DNA from: Desulfuromonas sp964536375 | GTDB taxonomy: Bacteria; Desulfobacterota; Desulfuromonadia; Desulfuromonadales; Desulfuromonadaceae | Direction of reading: 5' to 3' | Assembly: GCA_964536375.1 (NCBI GenBank) | Contig: CAZHXF010000002.1 | Coordinates: forward strand, 1-64,000 | Length of the DNA: 64,000 nucleotides | Shown: positions 8,638 through 18,700 of the stretch, one piece after another | Numbering within the stretch: position 1 is the stretch's first letter | How the letters are laid out: the number at the start of each line of letters is the position of its first letter | The notes under the pieces: generated by a model | What the model saw: the letters and a program-made list of their open reading frames with translations, nothing else | Databases searched by the model: none | What the model was told of the DNA's origin: nothing | Program-made: the position numbers and the translations under genes

Positions 8638-9561
8638 ATGAATCCGTCATTGATCGCTGCCATTCTCCTGACCTTTTTAATTGTCATCATTCTGGTAAAA
8701 ACGGCTGTAGTTGTGCCGCAACAAAATGAGTACATAATCGAGAGGTTAGGTAAGTACAGCCGTACTCTGGGGGCAGGATTTCACATCCTTATCCCGTTTT
8801 TAGATAAAATTGCCTACAGATACATGTTGAAAGAGGAAGTGATCAATATTGCCAGCCAAACCTGCATCACCAAGGACAATGTGACTGTTGAAGTGGATGG
8901 GCTGATCTATCTCCAGGTACAAGATAGCAAGTTAGCTGCTTATGGTATTTCCGATTATCGCGCTGCATCCCAGGCTTTGGCCCAGACCACCCTGCGTTCG
9001 GCAGTAGGTAAAATTGATTTGGATAAAACCTTTGAGGAGCGAGATAGCATTAACGCTGCAGTCGTCAACTCTCTGGATGAAGCAGCACAATCCTGGGGGG
9101 TCAAGTTGTTACGCTACGAAGTTTCAGACATCGTGCCACCAGTCTCGGTTAAGGAAGCTATGGAAGCGCAGATGACTGCTGAGCGTGCCAAGCGTGCTGA
9201 AATCGCCCATTCCGAAGGCGTGCGCCAGTCGATGATCAATGAGGCTGAAGGTGCCCGGCAGAATTCTATTTTGGTTTCCGAGGGTGAAAAGCAAAAGATG
9301 ATCAACGAGTCCCAAGGACGTGCCGCACAGATTTTGGCTGTTGCCGAAGCCACGGCAACAGGGTTGGGGCTAATCGCCACTCAACTCGAAGCTCCCAGTG
9401 GGATGAATGCAGCTAATCTGCGCGTTGCCGAGCAGTATGTTGGCGAGTTTGGCAAGTTAGCAAAAGAGAGTACGACTCTGATTGTTCCGAATAACACCAC
9501 TGATATTGCCGGTATTGTTGCGCAGGCTATGGCTACTTTAAATACGGTGAAAAAAGGGTAA
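8638..9561 (+). CDS. SPFH/band-7 (stomatin-like) membrane protein
   Basis: A 307-residue protein with one N-terminal membrane anchor (about residues 5-25). The SPFH domain starts at VVPQQNEYIIERLGKYSRTL. A long Ala/Glu-rich coiled coil follows (about 175-245), with EAMEAQMTAERAKR and repeated EAEGARQ/ESQGRAA segments. It is of the QmcA/stomatin type, which forms large ring or cage oligomers at the inner membrane and often bounds AAA proteases or lipid domains. It sits in an operon with NfeD. The gene ends just before the first block of repeats. Confidence 0.9.
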   Translation: MNPSLIAAILLTFLIVIILVKTAVVVPQQNEYIIERLGKYSRTLGAGFHILIPFLDKIAYRYMLKEEVINIASQTCITKDNVTVEVDGLIYLQVQDSKLAAYGISDYRAASQALAQTTLRSAVGKIDLDKTFEERDSINAAVVNSLDEAAQSWGVKLLRYEVSDIVPPVSVKEAMEAQMTAERAKRAEIAHSEGVRQSMINEAEGARQNSILVSEGEKQKMINESQGRAAQILAVAEATATGLGLIATQLEAPSGMNAANLRVAEQYVGEFGKLAKESTTLIVPNNTTDIAGIVAQAMATLNTVKKG

Positions 9562-9570
9562 AATATTTCC

Positions 9571-9632
9571 GAGTAGCACTGATCTTTCGCTCTGGTTCTG
9601 TTCCCCGCATTCGTTATGCATTGCGAATGCGG
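9571..9632. repeat. Terminal fragment of repeat R2 plus short hairpin
   Basis: The bases from GTAGCACT to CTGTTCCCCG match the right end of repeat R2 at 5548-5693, read in reverse. A hairpin CGCATTCG...CGAATGCG follows immediately and may act as the terminator of the NfeD-SPFH operon. Confidence 0.6.
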
Positions 9633-9639
9633 GTATCTC

Positions 9640-10030
9640 ACTGCAAGCGGCGGCGACAAAGAGGGGAATTTGGTGCTGTAGGTCGGGCATCGTCCGACGG
9701 GTTTTGATCCTTGGTACTTGATGCAGGCGAACGATGATCGCCTACTTGGTGACATTAGCGTAAGCGGCGACGTATCGTCCCACGGAAAAAATTGAGTGCT
9801 ATATGACAACCAAAATACTCAATACCGTACTAACAAATGGACACCTACTTGGAGGTCTTAAGGCCGACAACCCGCAGGGATATGTAAAAGGGAAAGATAC
9901 TCATTGTAGGTAGATCGCGACCCCCGGAGGGTACGGGTATAAAAAGCCATTTTTGCTTACTTTTTGGGGCTCAGCAAAAAGTAGGTCGTGTGCGGGACGA
10001 AACCCGCGACCTTGATTGTTTTTTTGATTT
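9640..10030. repeat. Hairpin-rich repeat R1, partial copy a
   Basis: This holds the second half of the unit: a GTCGG...CCGAC hairpin, the GGAGGTCTTAAGG motif (about 9855), the GACCCCCGGAGGG block, the TTTTTGCTTACTTTTTGGGG element and the GCGGGACGAAACCCGC hairpin. No convincing coding frame is present. It matches the equivalent part of copies at 10300, 21000 and 21630. Confidence 0.85.
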
Positions 10031-10575
10031 ATGGTGGTGGAATGTGATTAATTTTCATTGGGCTGATAATAACAACCATCGGCTTAAGTAAACCGGGTTA
10101 CGCGCACCCGGACCGCGCCATACTTTTAGGATCATCCAAAAGTATGCAAAACATGACCCGCAATTGTCTTGCCCTGCCGGGTTCCCTCTCTGCAGTCACT
10201 TACATCAAGGATAGCGAAAAAACTCGCTAACGCTCAAACACTTTTCGCTGACCATCCTTGTTGACGCTCATTGCGTTCGGCGGCGACAAAAGGGGAAACA
10301 AGCGTAAGCGGCGAAGTAACGTTCCACGGAAAAAGTTGATGTGCACACGCAACCCAAATATTCAATACCAGCATAACGAATAACCACCAATTTGGAGGTC
10401 TTAAGGCCGACAACCCGCAGGGATATGTAAAAGGGAAAGATACTCATTGTAGGTAGATCGCGACCCCCGGAGGGTACGGGTATAAAAAGCCATTTTTGCT
10501 TACTTTTTGGGGCCAGTTGAAAATATACAAAAAGTACGTCGTGTGCGGGACGAAACCCGCGAATTTGAATTTGTT
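10031..10575. repeat. Hairpin-rich repeat R1, copy b (internally deleted)
   Basis: Order of parts: the AATGTGATnAA lead, CCGGGT/ACCCGG hairpin (10093-10111), the CATACTTTT/AAAAGTATG dyad, and the large two-part hairpin AAGGATAGCGAAAA/TTTTCGCTgaccATCCTT (10207-10259). The GTCGG hairpin segment is missing. It resumes at AAGCGTAAGCGGCGAAG and runs to the GCGGGACGAAACCCGC hairpin near 10560. Confidence 0.85.
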
Positions 10576-10880
10576 TTTTTGATTTATGTTTGTGGAATGT
10601 GATCAATATTTATCAGGTGGATAATAACAATCAGCGGCAGAAGTAATCCGGGTTACGCGCACCCGGACCGCGCCATACTTTTAGGTTCATCCAAAAGTAT
10701 GCAAAACATGACCCGCAGTTGTCTTGCCCTTCGGGTTCCCTCGCTCCAATCGCTTACACTAAGGTTGCTGCTATGCCTAACACCCACCTGAACCCTGCTA
10801 AAACTCGCTAGCGCTCACACAGTTAGCGGGAAACCTTCTCGCTGACACTCATTGCGTTCGGCTGCGACAAATGGGGAAGA
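10576..10880. repeat. Hairpin-rich repeat R1, copy c (first half only)
   Basis: Contains the lead, the CCGGGT/ACCCGG hairpin (10648-10666), the CATACTTTT dyad and the CCTGCTAA/TTAGCGGG stem (with a G-T wobble), ending at GCGACAAATGGGG. Unique sequence and the Bcr/CflA gene follow. 10881-11017 is AT-rich and presumably holds that gene's promoter; I see no clear -35/-10 pair. Confidence 0.8.
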
Positions 10881-11017
10881 GGGTGGAAGATCGATAATTA
10901 TATAATTCGCAATTTCTCTTCTATCACTATAAGAATAAGACATTCTGCTCTTTTCCTGTCATGATACCGCACTTCGATCTAAACAATTTCATTTCATAAT
11001 CTCTACGGCTTAAATTA

Positions 11018-12187
11018 ATGATTAAATCTCGAATCTTTTTCTTGCTTGCTCTTCTTTCAGCATTTCCTCCACTGGCAACGGATATGTACCTCCCGGCAAT
11101 ACCACAACTGCAAAAAATGTGGAATCAGCCGTTGTCGATAATCAATTTCACCCTGGTTGGATTCTTTGTAAGTTACTGTTTCTTCTTGCTAATATATGGG
11201 CCGCTCTCGGATAGATTTGGGCGGCGGCGCCCATTATTGGCGGGGATAACAATATTTATTGTTGCATCTATTATGTGCGCTCTTTCCAACAGTGTCACCA
11301 TGCTGATTGTCGCTAGGGTTATACAGGCTGCAGGAGCAGCTGGGGCAGCAGCTCTCGCTATGGCGATCACCAAAGATGTTTACACCAGTAGTGAACGCGC
11401 GCGAATTTTAGCCTGGATGGGCGTGACGATGGCGCTTGCACCCGCGATTTCCCCAGTTCTTGGTGGTTGGATCATGATCTGGTTTTCATGGCGGTGGATT
11501 TTTGTTGTGCAAGCGGTTATTGCGGTTATTGCCGGAATTGGTGTCTTAAAAATGCAGGAAACCTTGCAGAAGCCTTCCAATCTTAGTGCTTTTGATTCAG
11601 TAAAAATCTATTTAATTCTGTTGCGTAACAAACGCTATATTGGTTACGCACTCATGGTTTCCCTTATTGTCCTCCCTCACTTTGCCTACATTGCTGGCTC
11701 TGCTGATATTTACATCACCAAGATGGGTTTGTCTGAGCAACAGTTTGGGTCGATTTATGCTATTAACGCCTTAGCTTTTATGGCTGGATCGTTTTTGTGT
11801 ACCCGCTTACTCCATAAAATAACGTCAACGACAGTTATGACATTAGGCTTCCTTGGTGTTTTAGCTGGAGGAATTGTGATGATATCAAAAGTTGTTCCAG
11901 GGGTATGGGGGGTAGCTTTACCTATGGCTATCATTACCTTCTCTGTTGGCCTCAGTCGCCCCCCAAGCAATAATTTAGTTTTGGATCAAGTGGATGAATA
12001 TGCCGGATCTGCATCCTCGTTATTGGTCTTTATGTTCTTTATGCTCGGATCATTTTCAATGTGGTTGATTTCATTGGACTGGGCAGACAAAGTATTTGTC
12101 ATTGGATCTCTTGCCACAATTGTGGGTAGCCTGATGTTGTTATTTTGGTTTAGTTTTGGTGCGCAACATAAGCATTCTGCGGATTGA
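11018..12187 (+). CDS. Bcr/CflA-type MFS drug exporter (12-TM, DHA1)
   Basis: A 389-residue protein with 12 predicted spans. The opening LLALLSAFPPLATDMYLPAIPQ is typical of the Bcr/CflA group, and the loop-2/3 signature is GPLSDRFGRRRPLL. Motif C appears as GVTMALAPAISPVLGG. The family exports drugs such as bicyclomycin, chloramphenicol or sulfonamides in exchange for protons; the actual substrate cannot be told. No Shine-Dalgarno site precedes the ATG, so translation may be weak or leaderless. The gene is more AT-rich than its neighbours and lies exactly between two blocks of repeat R1 in the same orientation, suggesting acquisition together with, or insertion into, the repeat array. Confidence 0.87.
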   Translation: MIKSRIFFLLALLSAFPPLATDMYLPAIPQLQKMWNQPLSIINFTLVGFFVSYCFFLLIYGPLSDRFGRRRPLLAGITIFIVASIMCALSNSVTMLIVARVIQAAGAAGAAALAMAITKDVYTSSERARILAWMGVTMALAPAISPVLGGWIMIWFSWRWIFVVQAVIAVIAGIGVLKMQETLQKPSNLSAFDSVKIYLILLRNKRYIGYALMVSLIVLPHFAYIAGSADIYITKMGLSEQQFGSIYAINALAFMAGSFLCTRLLHKITSTTVMTLGFLGVLAGGIVMISKVVPGVWGVALPMAIITFSVGLSRPPSNNLVLDQVDEYAGSASSLLVFMFFMLGSFSMWLISLDWADKVFVIGSLATIVGSLMLLFWFSFGAQHKHSAD

Positions 12188-12189
12188 AG

Positions 12190-12700
12190 TGGTCTTGAGG
12201 AGTGTGATTACTTTTCATCAGGTGGATGATAACAATTATTTATAGAAGTAATCCGGGTTACGCGCCCGACGATTTCACTTGGCTGCGCCCTACTTTTAGA
12301 ATCATCCAAAAGTATGCAAAACATGACCCGCAGTTGTCTTGCCCTTACGGGTTCCCTCACTCCAATCGCTACCACCGAGAAACCCGCTAAAACTCGCTGA
12401 CGCTCAGACAGTTAGCGCTAAACCCTTCTCGTTGACGCTCACTGCGTTCGGCTGCGACAAAGAGGGGAATTTGGTGCTGTAGGTCGGGCACCGTCCGACG
12501 GGTTTTGATCCTTGGTACTTGATGTAGGCGAACGATGACCGCCTACTTGGTGACATTAGCGTAAGCGGCGACGTATCGTCCCACGGAAAAAATTGAGTGC
12601 TAGATAATAACAAAAATACTCGTTGCCGTACTAACAAAAGGTCACCTACTTGGAGGTCTTAAGGGCTCCAAACCGCGCTGATATGTAAGAGGGCGAGTGC
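12190..12700. repeat. Hairpin-rich repeat R1, copy d (3' truncated)
   Basis: Starts at GTGTGATTA immediately after the exporter's stop. It carries the CGGG...CCCG hairpin (about 12254-12270), the dyad (core ACTTTTAGA...CCAAAAGTA), the ACCGAGAA/TTCTCGTT outer stem with GCTAA/TTAGC inner stem (12374-12433), the GTCGGGCACCGTCCGAC hairpin and the GGAGGTCTTAAGG motif. It ends before the GACCCCCGG block and abuts the 3' end of the sigma-54 regulator gene. Confidence 0.85.
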
Positions 12701-12711
12701 CATATTTCCTC

Positions 12712-14265
12712 TTATCTGTGTTCATTTCTCCCATACGCAATACCCAGCTTTTTCATCCGATTCCTCAGGGTGTTAGGATTAATCCCTAGCAGCGCAGCCG
12801 CACCTTTCTCCCCTTGGACTATCCCCTCGGTCATGTTGAGAACAGCGCGAATGTGATGACTCATCACTTCGTCCAAAATAAGTGGTCCTGCGGTTCTCTG
12901 TTGCATGGTTTGTTGTTCTGGAACGTTAGAGGTGGAACTTAGCGGTTCAAATGTCAATGGCTTGCCAGGTGCTTGGGTCATGTTCAGAATGATGGTGCGT
13001 TCGACGAGGTTTTCTAATTCTCTGACGTTGCCGGGCCAGTGATATTTTTGTAATTCATCCAAAGTTCCATACGCTAGTACGGGGTGGTCGGAGAGGTTCA
13101 TCTCCCCCGATTTTTTTTCCATAAAAAAGTGGGTTAAGGCTGGAATGTCTGATTTTCGCTGTCTCAGCGGCGGGATGGTGATGGGAAAGACATTGAGTCT
13201 AAACCACAGGTCGTCTCTGAATTGTGCCAAGCTGATCATGTGGGGTAGATCGCGGTGGGTCGCGGTAATAATTCGTACATCTATAGGAATAGGTTGTGTG
13301 CCGCCCACCCGCTCAATCTCTTTGTTTTGCAACACTCTTAGCAGTCTGACTTGTGCAGATAGTGGTAGTTCACCGATCTCATCGAGAAATAGTGTCCCTT
13401 TATTCGCCCGTTCAAATCGTCCCCTTTTGAGTGATAAGGCACCAGTGAAGGCTCCCTTTTCATGGCCGAAGAGTTCACTGTCGATAAGGTTTTCTGGAAT
13501 CGCGCCACAGTTGACCTTGATAAATGGTCCATTTGCTCTGGGGGATGAGTAATGGATAGCATTGGCAATTACCTCTTTGCCGACACCTGTTTCGCCTAAC
13601 AGTAGTACCGGGCTCAATTGTGGTGCAATCTGGCGCACCAACTCCATGACGTATTTTAAACCAAAGTCGCGACCAATAATTTCGTCTCCAGATAGGCGGT
13701 GAAGTTGACGGTTGAGATATTGATTGTCATCGGTAAGGAGGTCTTTGAGTCGTAAGACCTCTTGATGTTGTAGTGCGTTGGCAAGGGCGATAGCAAACGG
13801 GTCGTGGAGTAGGTTCATTAGTCGCGCATGTTCTTGATTGTAGCGATTAAAGCCTTTAGCCGCTAGTACGACAACGCCGAGTTTTTGGTGATCGATCACC
13901 AGTCGTAAGCCGAGAAAAGAGACCTCTTTTTTGCCCATTGCCTCCCAGACAAAGCGCGCAAGGTGATGCTGCTCGGGATGGTTGATGATTTCGATAACAT
14001 CTTGCCATCTATCTTCTTCGATAAATTGACAGACTTCCGGTGGTAGTGGAATAGCGGGTTGGCTGGATTTAAAATCCGATGGACCGACGGTCGCAACGTT
14101 GATAATGCTTTGTTTTTGTGGGTCAAAAACATTTAGCGCGATGCTTTCTAGTGGCATGTACTCTTGGAAAAAATCGAGGCATCTCGTTAATACTTCGTTT
14201 AAGTCGAGACTACTGCAGATTTTTTTTGTTGCCTGTTGGAAAAATCCTGCGTCATTAAATGTCAT
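12712..14265 (-). CDS. Sigma-54-dependent activator with GAF sensor and Fis-type HTH
   Basis: A 517-residue bacterial enhancer-binding protein. A GAF-like sensor occupies about residues 10-170. The AAA+ domain follows, with Walker A GETGVGKE, the sigma-54 contact loop GAFTGA inside ELFGHEKGAFTGAL, Walker B GTLFLDEIGELP and the WPGNVRELEN segment. A Fis-type helix-turn-helix ends the protein (AAALLGINPNTLRNRMKKLGI). I choose the ATG at 14265 because GGAGG lies just upstream; a start 24 codons earlier would put a perfect operator-like palindrome inside the coding region. It is divergent from the RND efflux operon, with an apparent -24/-12 promoter facing that operon, so it very probably controls it. 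The signal sensed by GAF is unknown. Confidence 0.92.
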   Translation of the reverse strand: MTFNDAGFFQQATKKICSSLDLNEVLTRCLDFFQEYMPLESIALNVFDPQKQSIINVATVGPSDFKSSQPAIPLPPEVCQFIEEDRWQDVIEIINHPEQHHLARFVWEAMGKKEVSFLGLRLVIDHQKLGVVVLAAKGFNRYNQEHARLMNLLHDPFAIALANALQHQEVLRLKDLLTDDNQYLNRQLHRLSGDEIIGRDFGLKYVMELVRQIAPQLSPVLLLGETGVGKEVIANAIHYSSPRANGPFIKVNCGAIPENLIDSELFGHEKGAFTGALSLKRGRFERANKGTLFLDEIGELPLSAQVRLLRVLQNKEIERVGGTQPIPIDVRIITATHRDLPHMISLAQFRDDLWFRLNVFPITIPPLRQRKSDIPALTHFFMEKKSGEMNLSDHPVLAYGTLDELQKYHWPGNVRELENLVERTIILNMTQAPGKPLTFEPLSSTSNVPEQQTMQQRTAGPLILDEVMSHHIRAVLNMTEGIVQGEKGAAALLGINPNTLRNRMKKLGIAYGRNEHR

Positions 14266-14283
14266 CTTGCCTCCATCTGCTAT

Positions 14284-14351
14284 CGTATTCGGTAGTTTTA
14301 GCACAAAACTACCGAATACGGAATGTTCAAGTGACATATTTGGTAGTTATT
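14284..14351. promoter_or_regulatory. Putative upstream activator sites for the sigma-54 regulator
   Basis: A perfect inverted repeat has 16-base arms, CGTATTCGGTAGTTTT (14284-14299) and AAAACTACCGAATACG (14305-14320), with a 5-base spacer. A third half-site TATTTGGTAGTTATT follows at 14337-14351. Their place, 70-140 bases before the inferred transcription start, is normal for enhancer-binding proteins. The sites also precede the regulator's own start, so autoregulation is likely. Confidence 0.75.
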
Positions 14352-14395
14352 CTTTTCCCTACATGTAAGTAGTTGAATTAGCGAGTTTATTTTGT

Positions 14396-14411
14396 TGGCA
14401 CGAATCTGGCT
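14396..14411 (+). promoter_or_regulatory. Sigma-54 (-24/-12) promoter of the RND operon
   Basis: TGGCAC-N5-TGGCT matches the consensus TGGCAC-N5-TTGCW at every specified position but one, with GG and GC at the required 10-base spacing. Transcription would start near 14423, about 43 bases before the first gene. Confidence 0.75.
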
Positions 14412-14465
14412 ATGTAGCTAATGATAGTGACATAAAAACCGAAACTCCAGCTTATGAGGTTAACA

Positions 14466-14765
14466 ATGGCGCAAAATAGATGGATTGAAATTATTGGTGT
14501 CAGACTCTGCGACCCAGCTAATGGTTCCGCAGTGCAGAATATTTTCCAGCAAATCCATGCGACGCCTGGTGAGAATAGCGAGCAAGAAAGAGACGCGGAA
14601 TTATTTCTTAATAGCAAGAATCAAACAGATTGGTCTCTTTATCTCTATTGGAACAAGCAGGTTGACGATCCGGCTAAAACGATGCTTGGGTTAAGTGTTG
14701 CCGAAGCTTTTAATGCTCTGGGGTTAGTTAATCATACTGTTTGGATGAAAGATGGAGTTGGTTAA
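14466..14765 (+). CDS. Small conserved-looking protein of unknown function, first gene of the RND operon
   Basis: I do not recognise this 99-residue protein. It is soluble by appearance, with no signal peptide or membrane helix. It starts with a strand-like segment RWIEIIGVRL, has a charged middle and a C-terminal part WSLYLYWNKQ...GLSVAEAFNALGLVNHTVWM. The size and the alternating strands and helix would suit a small alpha/beta barrel of the ferredoxin-like type, but this is a guess. GAGGT lies 5 bases before the ATG at 14466; an in-frame ATG at 14454 lacks such a site. It directly follows the sigma-54 promoter and precedes the efflux genes by 90 bases, so it probably serves the same response. 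Confidence 0.7.
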   Translation: MAQNRWIEIIGVRLCDPANGSAVQNIFQQIHATPGENSEQERDAELFLNSKNQTDWSLYLYWNKQVDDPAKTMLGLSVAEAFNALGLVNHTVWMKDGVG

Positions 14766-14856
14766 AACAATACACAACGAAACCGCCTAACTAAATATTC
14801 TATGGATTCGATAGGCATTAAGTATAGTCCCCTAAGCATAAAAAGAGAGATTAGCT

Positions 14857-15759
14857 ATGAACAAACAAATAACCGTATTTTTTTCAATGTTACTGCTGTT
14901 AATCGCGACAAGTGCCAGCATCGCATTCGCGGTAGAAGATCAGCTGTCATCTTCAAACTTACAAATTCGTTCCACCTCGTTTAATCAGAGTTACCCCGGT
15001 ATGGTATTTGCCAGCCAGCAGGCACAGCTCGCTTTTCGGGTTGGTGGTCCACTGATTAATGTGGTTGTTAAACCGGGGGACCAGGTGATCAAAGGTCAAT
15101 TGTTGATGCAGATCGATCCACGCGACTTTGAAGATAATATTCGCGTGCTCGAAGCGCAGGTGTCTGGTGCTAAATCTCAACAGGACCGCGCACAACGCGA
15201 TTTTGAACGAGCGCAAACGTTGTTCGAGCAACATGTAAATGCTACGGCTGATTTTGACCGCGCAAGGAGTGCCTTTGATAGCGCTTTTTCGGGGGTGGCA
15301 AGCCTCAATGCCCAATTGCAAATTGCTCGTCATCGCTTGAAAGATACCTCGTTGCGGGCACCTTTTTCTGGGGTTATTACGATTCAAAGTGCCGAAAAGC
15401 ACGAGATGGTCAGCGCCGGGCAAGTGGTGCTCGCCATTCAGGATATATCCACATTGGAAGTTGAGATTAAAATTCCAGAAAATGAGATAGCGCGTCGTCC
15501 TCTTAAAGTGGGTACCGAGGTGTCCATCGAGTTGTCGGCGCTGCCGAATCGTACCTTTACGGCGAAACTGGTGGAGTGGAACACCGCTGCGGATCCAATC
15601 ACCAGAACCTATGCACTGCGATTTTCTTTCGTAGCGCCAACCGATGTTCAGATATTTCCGGGGATGACGGCTGAGGTGACCATCCTCAATAACGATCCGC
15701 GTGTCTCGTCTTTTTATCTTCCTGAACAAAGAAGCTCTGCTGCTAGCGCCGCGCTGTAA
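14857..15759 (+). CDS. RND efflux periplasmic adaptor (membrane fusion protein)
   Basis: The 300-residue protein has an N-terminal signal peptide (cleavage near AFA, about residue 25) and no lipobox cysteine. The biotinyl-lipoyl half-motifs are GGPLINVVVKPGDQVIKGQLLMQID and LRAPFSGVITIQSAEKHEMVSAGQVV. Between them a coiled-coil hairpin (about 95-160) would dock to TolC. The beta-barrel domain follows (LEVEIKIPENEI). It is shorter than AcrA-type adaptors (usually 370-400), with little membrane-proximal domain. The pump gene starts 15 bases downstream. Confidence 0.92.
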   Translation: MNKQITVFFSMLLLLIATSASIAFAVEDQLSSSNLQIRSTSFNQSYPGMVFASQQAQLAFRVGGPLINVVVKPGDQVIKGQLLMQIDPRDFEDNIRVLEAQVSGAKSQQDRAQRDFERAQTLFEQHVNATADFDRARSAFDSAFSGVASLNAQLQIARHRLKDTSLRAPFSGVITIQSAEKHEMVSAGQVVLAIQDISTLEVEIKIPENEIARRPLKVGTEVSIELSALPNRTFTAKLVEWNTAADPITRTYALRFSFVAPTDVQIFPGMTAEVTILNNDPRVSSFYLPEQRSSAASAAL

Positions 15760-15774
15760 CGAGGAGAACGAATA

Positions 15775-18700
15775 ATGAAATCACAACTTTTCGCGCTACG
15801 CAAACGCACCCTGATGATCGTTTTCACCATTTTATTGGTGGCTGCCGGGGTGATAGCTTACGAGAAACTCGGGCGTTTAGAAAATCCGACCTTTACCATC
15901 AAAACTGCCGTGGTGGCGACGGGCTATCCCGGTGCTAGTCCCGCCGAGGTGGAAGAGGAAGTCACTGACGTAATTGAGGAAGCTATTCAGGAGATGGGGC
16001 AGGTCGAAGAGATCTATTCCACCTCTCAGGAGGGTTATTCCTTTGTTTATGTAGATATGAAAAAGACGTTCAAATCGCATGAATTACCGCAGATTTGGGA
16101 TGAGCTTCGGCGTAAAATAGCTGATGTGCAGGGTGAACTGCCTCCGGGGGCAGGTTCGTCAGAGGTTAATGATGATTTCGGTGATGTCTATGGTGTCTAC
16201 TTTGCTTTGACTGGTGATGGTTTGACCAATGCTGAGCTAAAGGATTACGCGGATATCCTGAAGAAAGAACTTCTTCTGTGTGACGATGTCGCTAAAATTG
16301 ATATGTGGGGTGTGCGTCAGGAAGCGATTTTTGTCGAATTTAAACGCGCGCAATTGGTGCAACTAGGGCTGACCCCGCAACAGATCATGAATACTCTTCA
16401 AGCACAGAACCGGGTACAACAAAGCGGTAAGGTCAAGGTGGGTGATAACTACCTGCGCATCACCCCGAGTGGTAGCCTCAGTAGTGAAGAACAGATCGCT
16501 GATTTGCTGATCGGTAGTGCCCACGGCATGGTTCGTTTAAGTGATGTTGCAACCATCTATCGAGATTACATTGATCCACCGCGTAATATCCTGCGCTACA
16601 ACGGTAAGGAGGGGATTGGTCTCGGTATCTCGACGCTGGACGGTGGCAATGTTATCACCATGGGTGATTCGATTCAGGCTAAACTGGATGAGTTAGCGCC
16701 CAATAAACCAGCGCAGATCGAAATCAACACTATCTACTACCAAAGCAAGGTGGTTAATGAGTCAGTTGACACCTTCATAGTCAATCTGATTGAAGCAGTC
16801 TCCATCGTCATCGTTCTTTTGATGTTGTTCATGGGCTGGCGCACCGGAATGTTGATTGGCGCCGTGCTGTTATTGACTATCTTGGCGACCTTTGCCGGTA
16901 TGGCCATTATGGGGATAGACCTACAGAAAATTTCCCTTGGTGCTCTTATCCTGGCGCTGGGAATGCTGGTGGATAACGCCATTGTCGTTGCCGACGGCAC
17001 CTTAGTCAATATGGAGCATGGTGACGATGTTGAAGCTGCCACGCAAAAGACCGTTCATGCGACTATGTGGCCACTACTCGGTGCTACTATTGTCGCTATC
17101 CTCGCGTTTACTGCCATCGGTTTTGCCCCAGGTAACGTTGGTGAGTTCTGCCGTTCGTTGTTTAATGTTATGGCCCTGTCATTGTCCCTTAGTTGGATTT
17201 TGGCGATCAGTGTAACGCCGCTGTTCTGCGTTTGGTTTCTCAAAAAGGTTGATAATGGCGGCGATGGCGCTGACCACTCACACAAGCGGGGGATGAATAA
17301 GTTTTATCGCCGTTTTCTACATCAGTCGATTCACTATCGTTGGATCGTGATGGTCGTGACCATTGTCGCTTTGGGAACAGCACTATTCGGTTTCGGATTT
17401 ATCCCCAAATCATTCTTCCCCGATTCGACTCAGCGTTATTTTTACGTCAATTACTGGAATCCGCAGGGGAGCCATATTGATAAAACAGCTGCGGATCTTG
17501 CGCAGATTGACAGCTACGTTAGTTCCCTCAAGGGAGTGGTTAATACCGCCTCGTTTATTGGAGAAGGGGGCATGCGTTTTATAATCAGCTACGATTATCA
17601 GACGCCGAACAGTGCCTACGGCCAGATTTTGGTCGAAGTGGATGATTATCACCGTATCGATCAATTACGCGCTGAAGTGGAGAAATATATGGCGGAAAAT
17701 TTCCCGCTGTCCGAACCCTATGCGCAAAAAATTCAAAACGGTCCATCGATCACCTATAAGCTTGAAACCCGTTTTCGAGGGCCGGATGTCGCGGTATTAA
17801 AAGAGCTGGCGGCCAAGGCGGAGCAAATTTACACTGCGTCTGGCAACGCTCGTGACCTGCGCACCGATTGGCGGCAACCCGTCGATGTGCTACGTCCCCA
17901 GTTTGCCCAGACCCAAGCGCGCTATGCTGGGATCACTCGCAGTGATGTCGCTAACGCCCTGCAGTGGAATTTTAATGGTGTTACTGCTGGAATCTACCGT
18001 GAACACGATAAGTTGATTCCGATCCAGTTTCGCGCGCCGGAAAATGAGCGCGCCAGCCTGGATAATCTGGCTAATGTGCAAATCTGGAGTTCATTACAAA
18101 ACAGCTTTGTCCCTTTACGCCAAGTTTCCACTGGAATTTTGCCAGTCAGCGAAGATGCTTTGATCAAGCGGCGTGATCGCCAACGGACCATTACGGTACA
18201 GGCGAACCCAAAGGTTGGTTTACCCACCGAGTTTCAAGCTGAAATCGGCGCACAGATCGAAGCGATAGAATTGCCCCTCGGTTACTCGATGGAGTGGGGC
18301 GGTGAGTACGAAAGCGCTGCCGAGAGTCAGGCGCCGTTGGCCAAGGTATTTCCGTTATGCATCCTCGGCATGTTTTTGGTTGTGGTTTGGTTGTTCGATT
18401 CATTCCGCCGCCCACTGATTATCTTTATGACGGTACCGCTGTCGTTGATCGGTGTAACCCCCGGATTACTGTTGACGGGATTACCCTTCGGTTTCATGTC
18501 GATTCTCGGTTTCCTCGGTTTATCAGGGATGTTGATTAAGAATGCAATTGTTCTGATTGACCAGATTGAGCAAGACCTAGCCGCCGGCGTTGAACCGTAT
18601 AAAGCTGTGCTTGATTCCTCGGTCAGCAGGATGCGACCGGTGTTGATGGCTTCAGGGACCACCATCCTCGGGATGGCACCGCTATTGTTCGATGCGTTTT

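Noticed and set aside
10268..10606. 112-residue reverse ORF in the R1 array
   Set aside because: Same repeat sequence in another frame; not kept in the tandem copies.
14959..15729. 256-residue ORF opposite the RND adaptor
   Set aside because: Antisense shadow of a clear membrane fusion protein.
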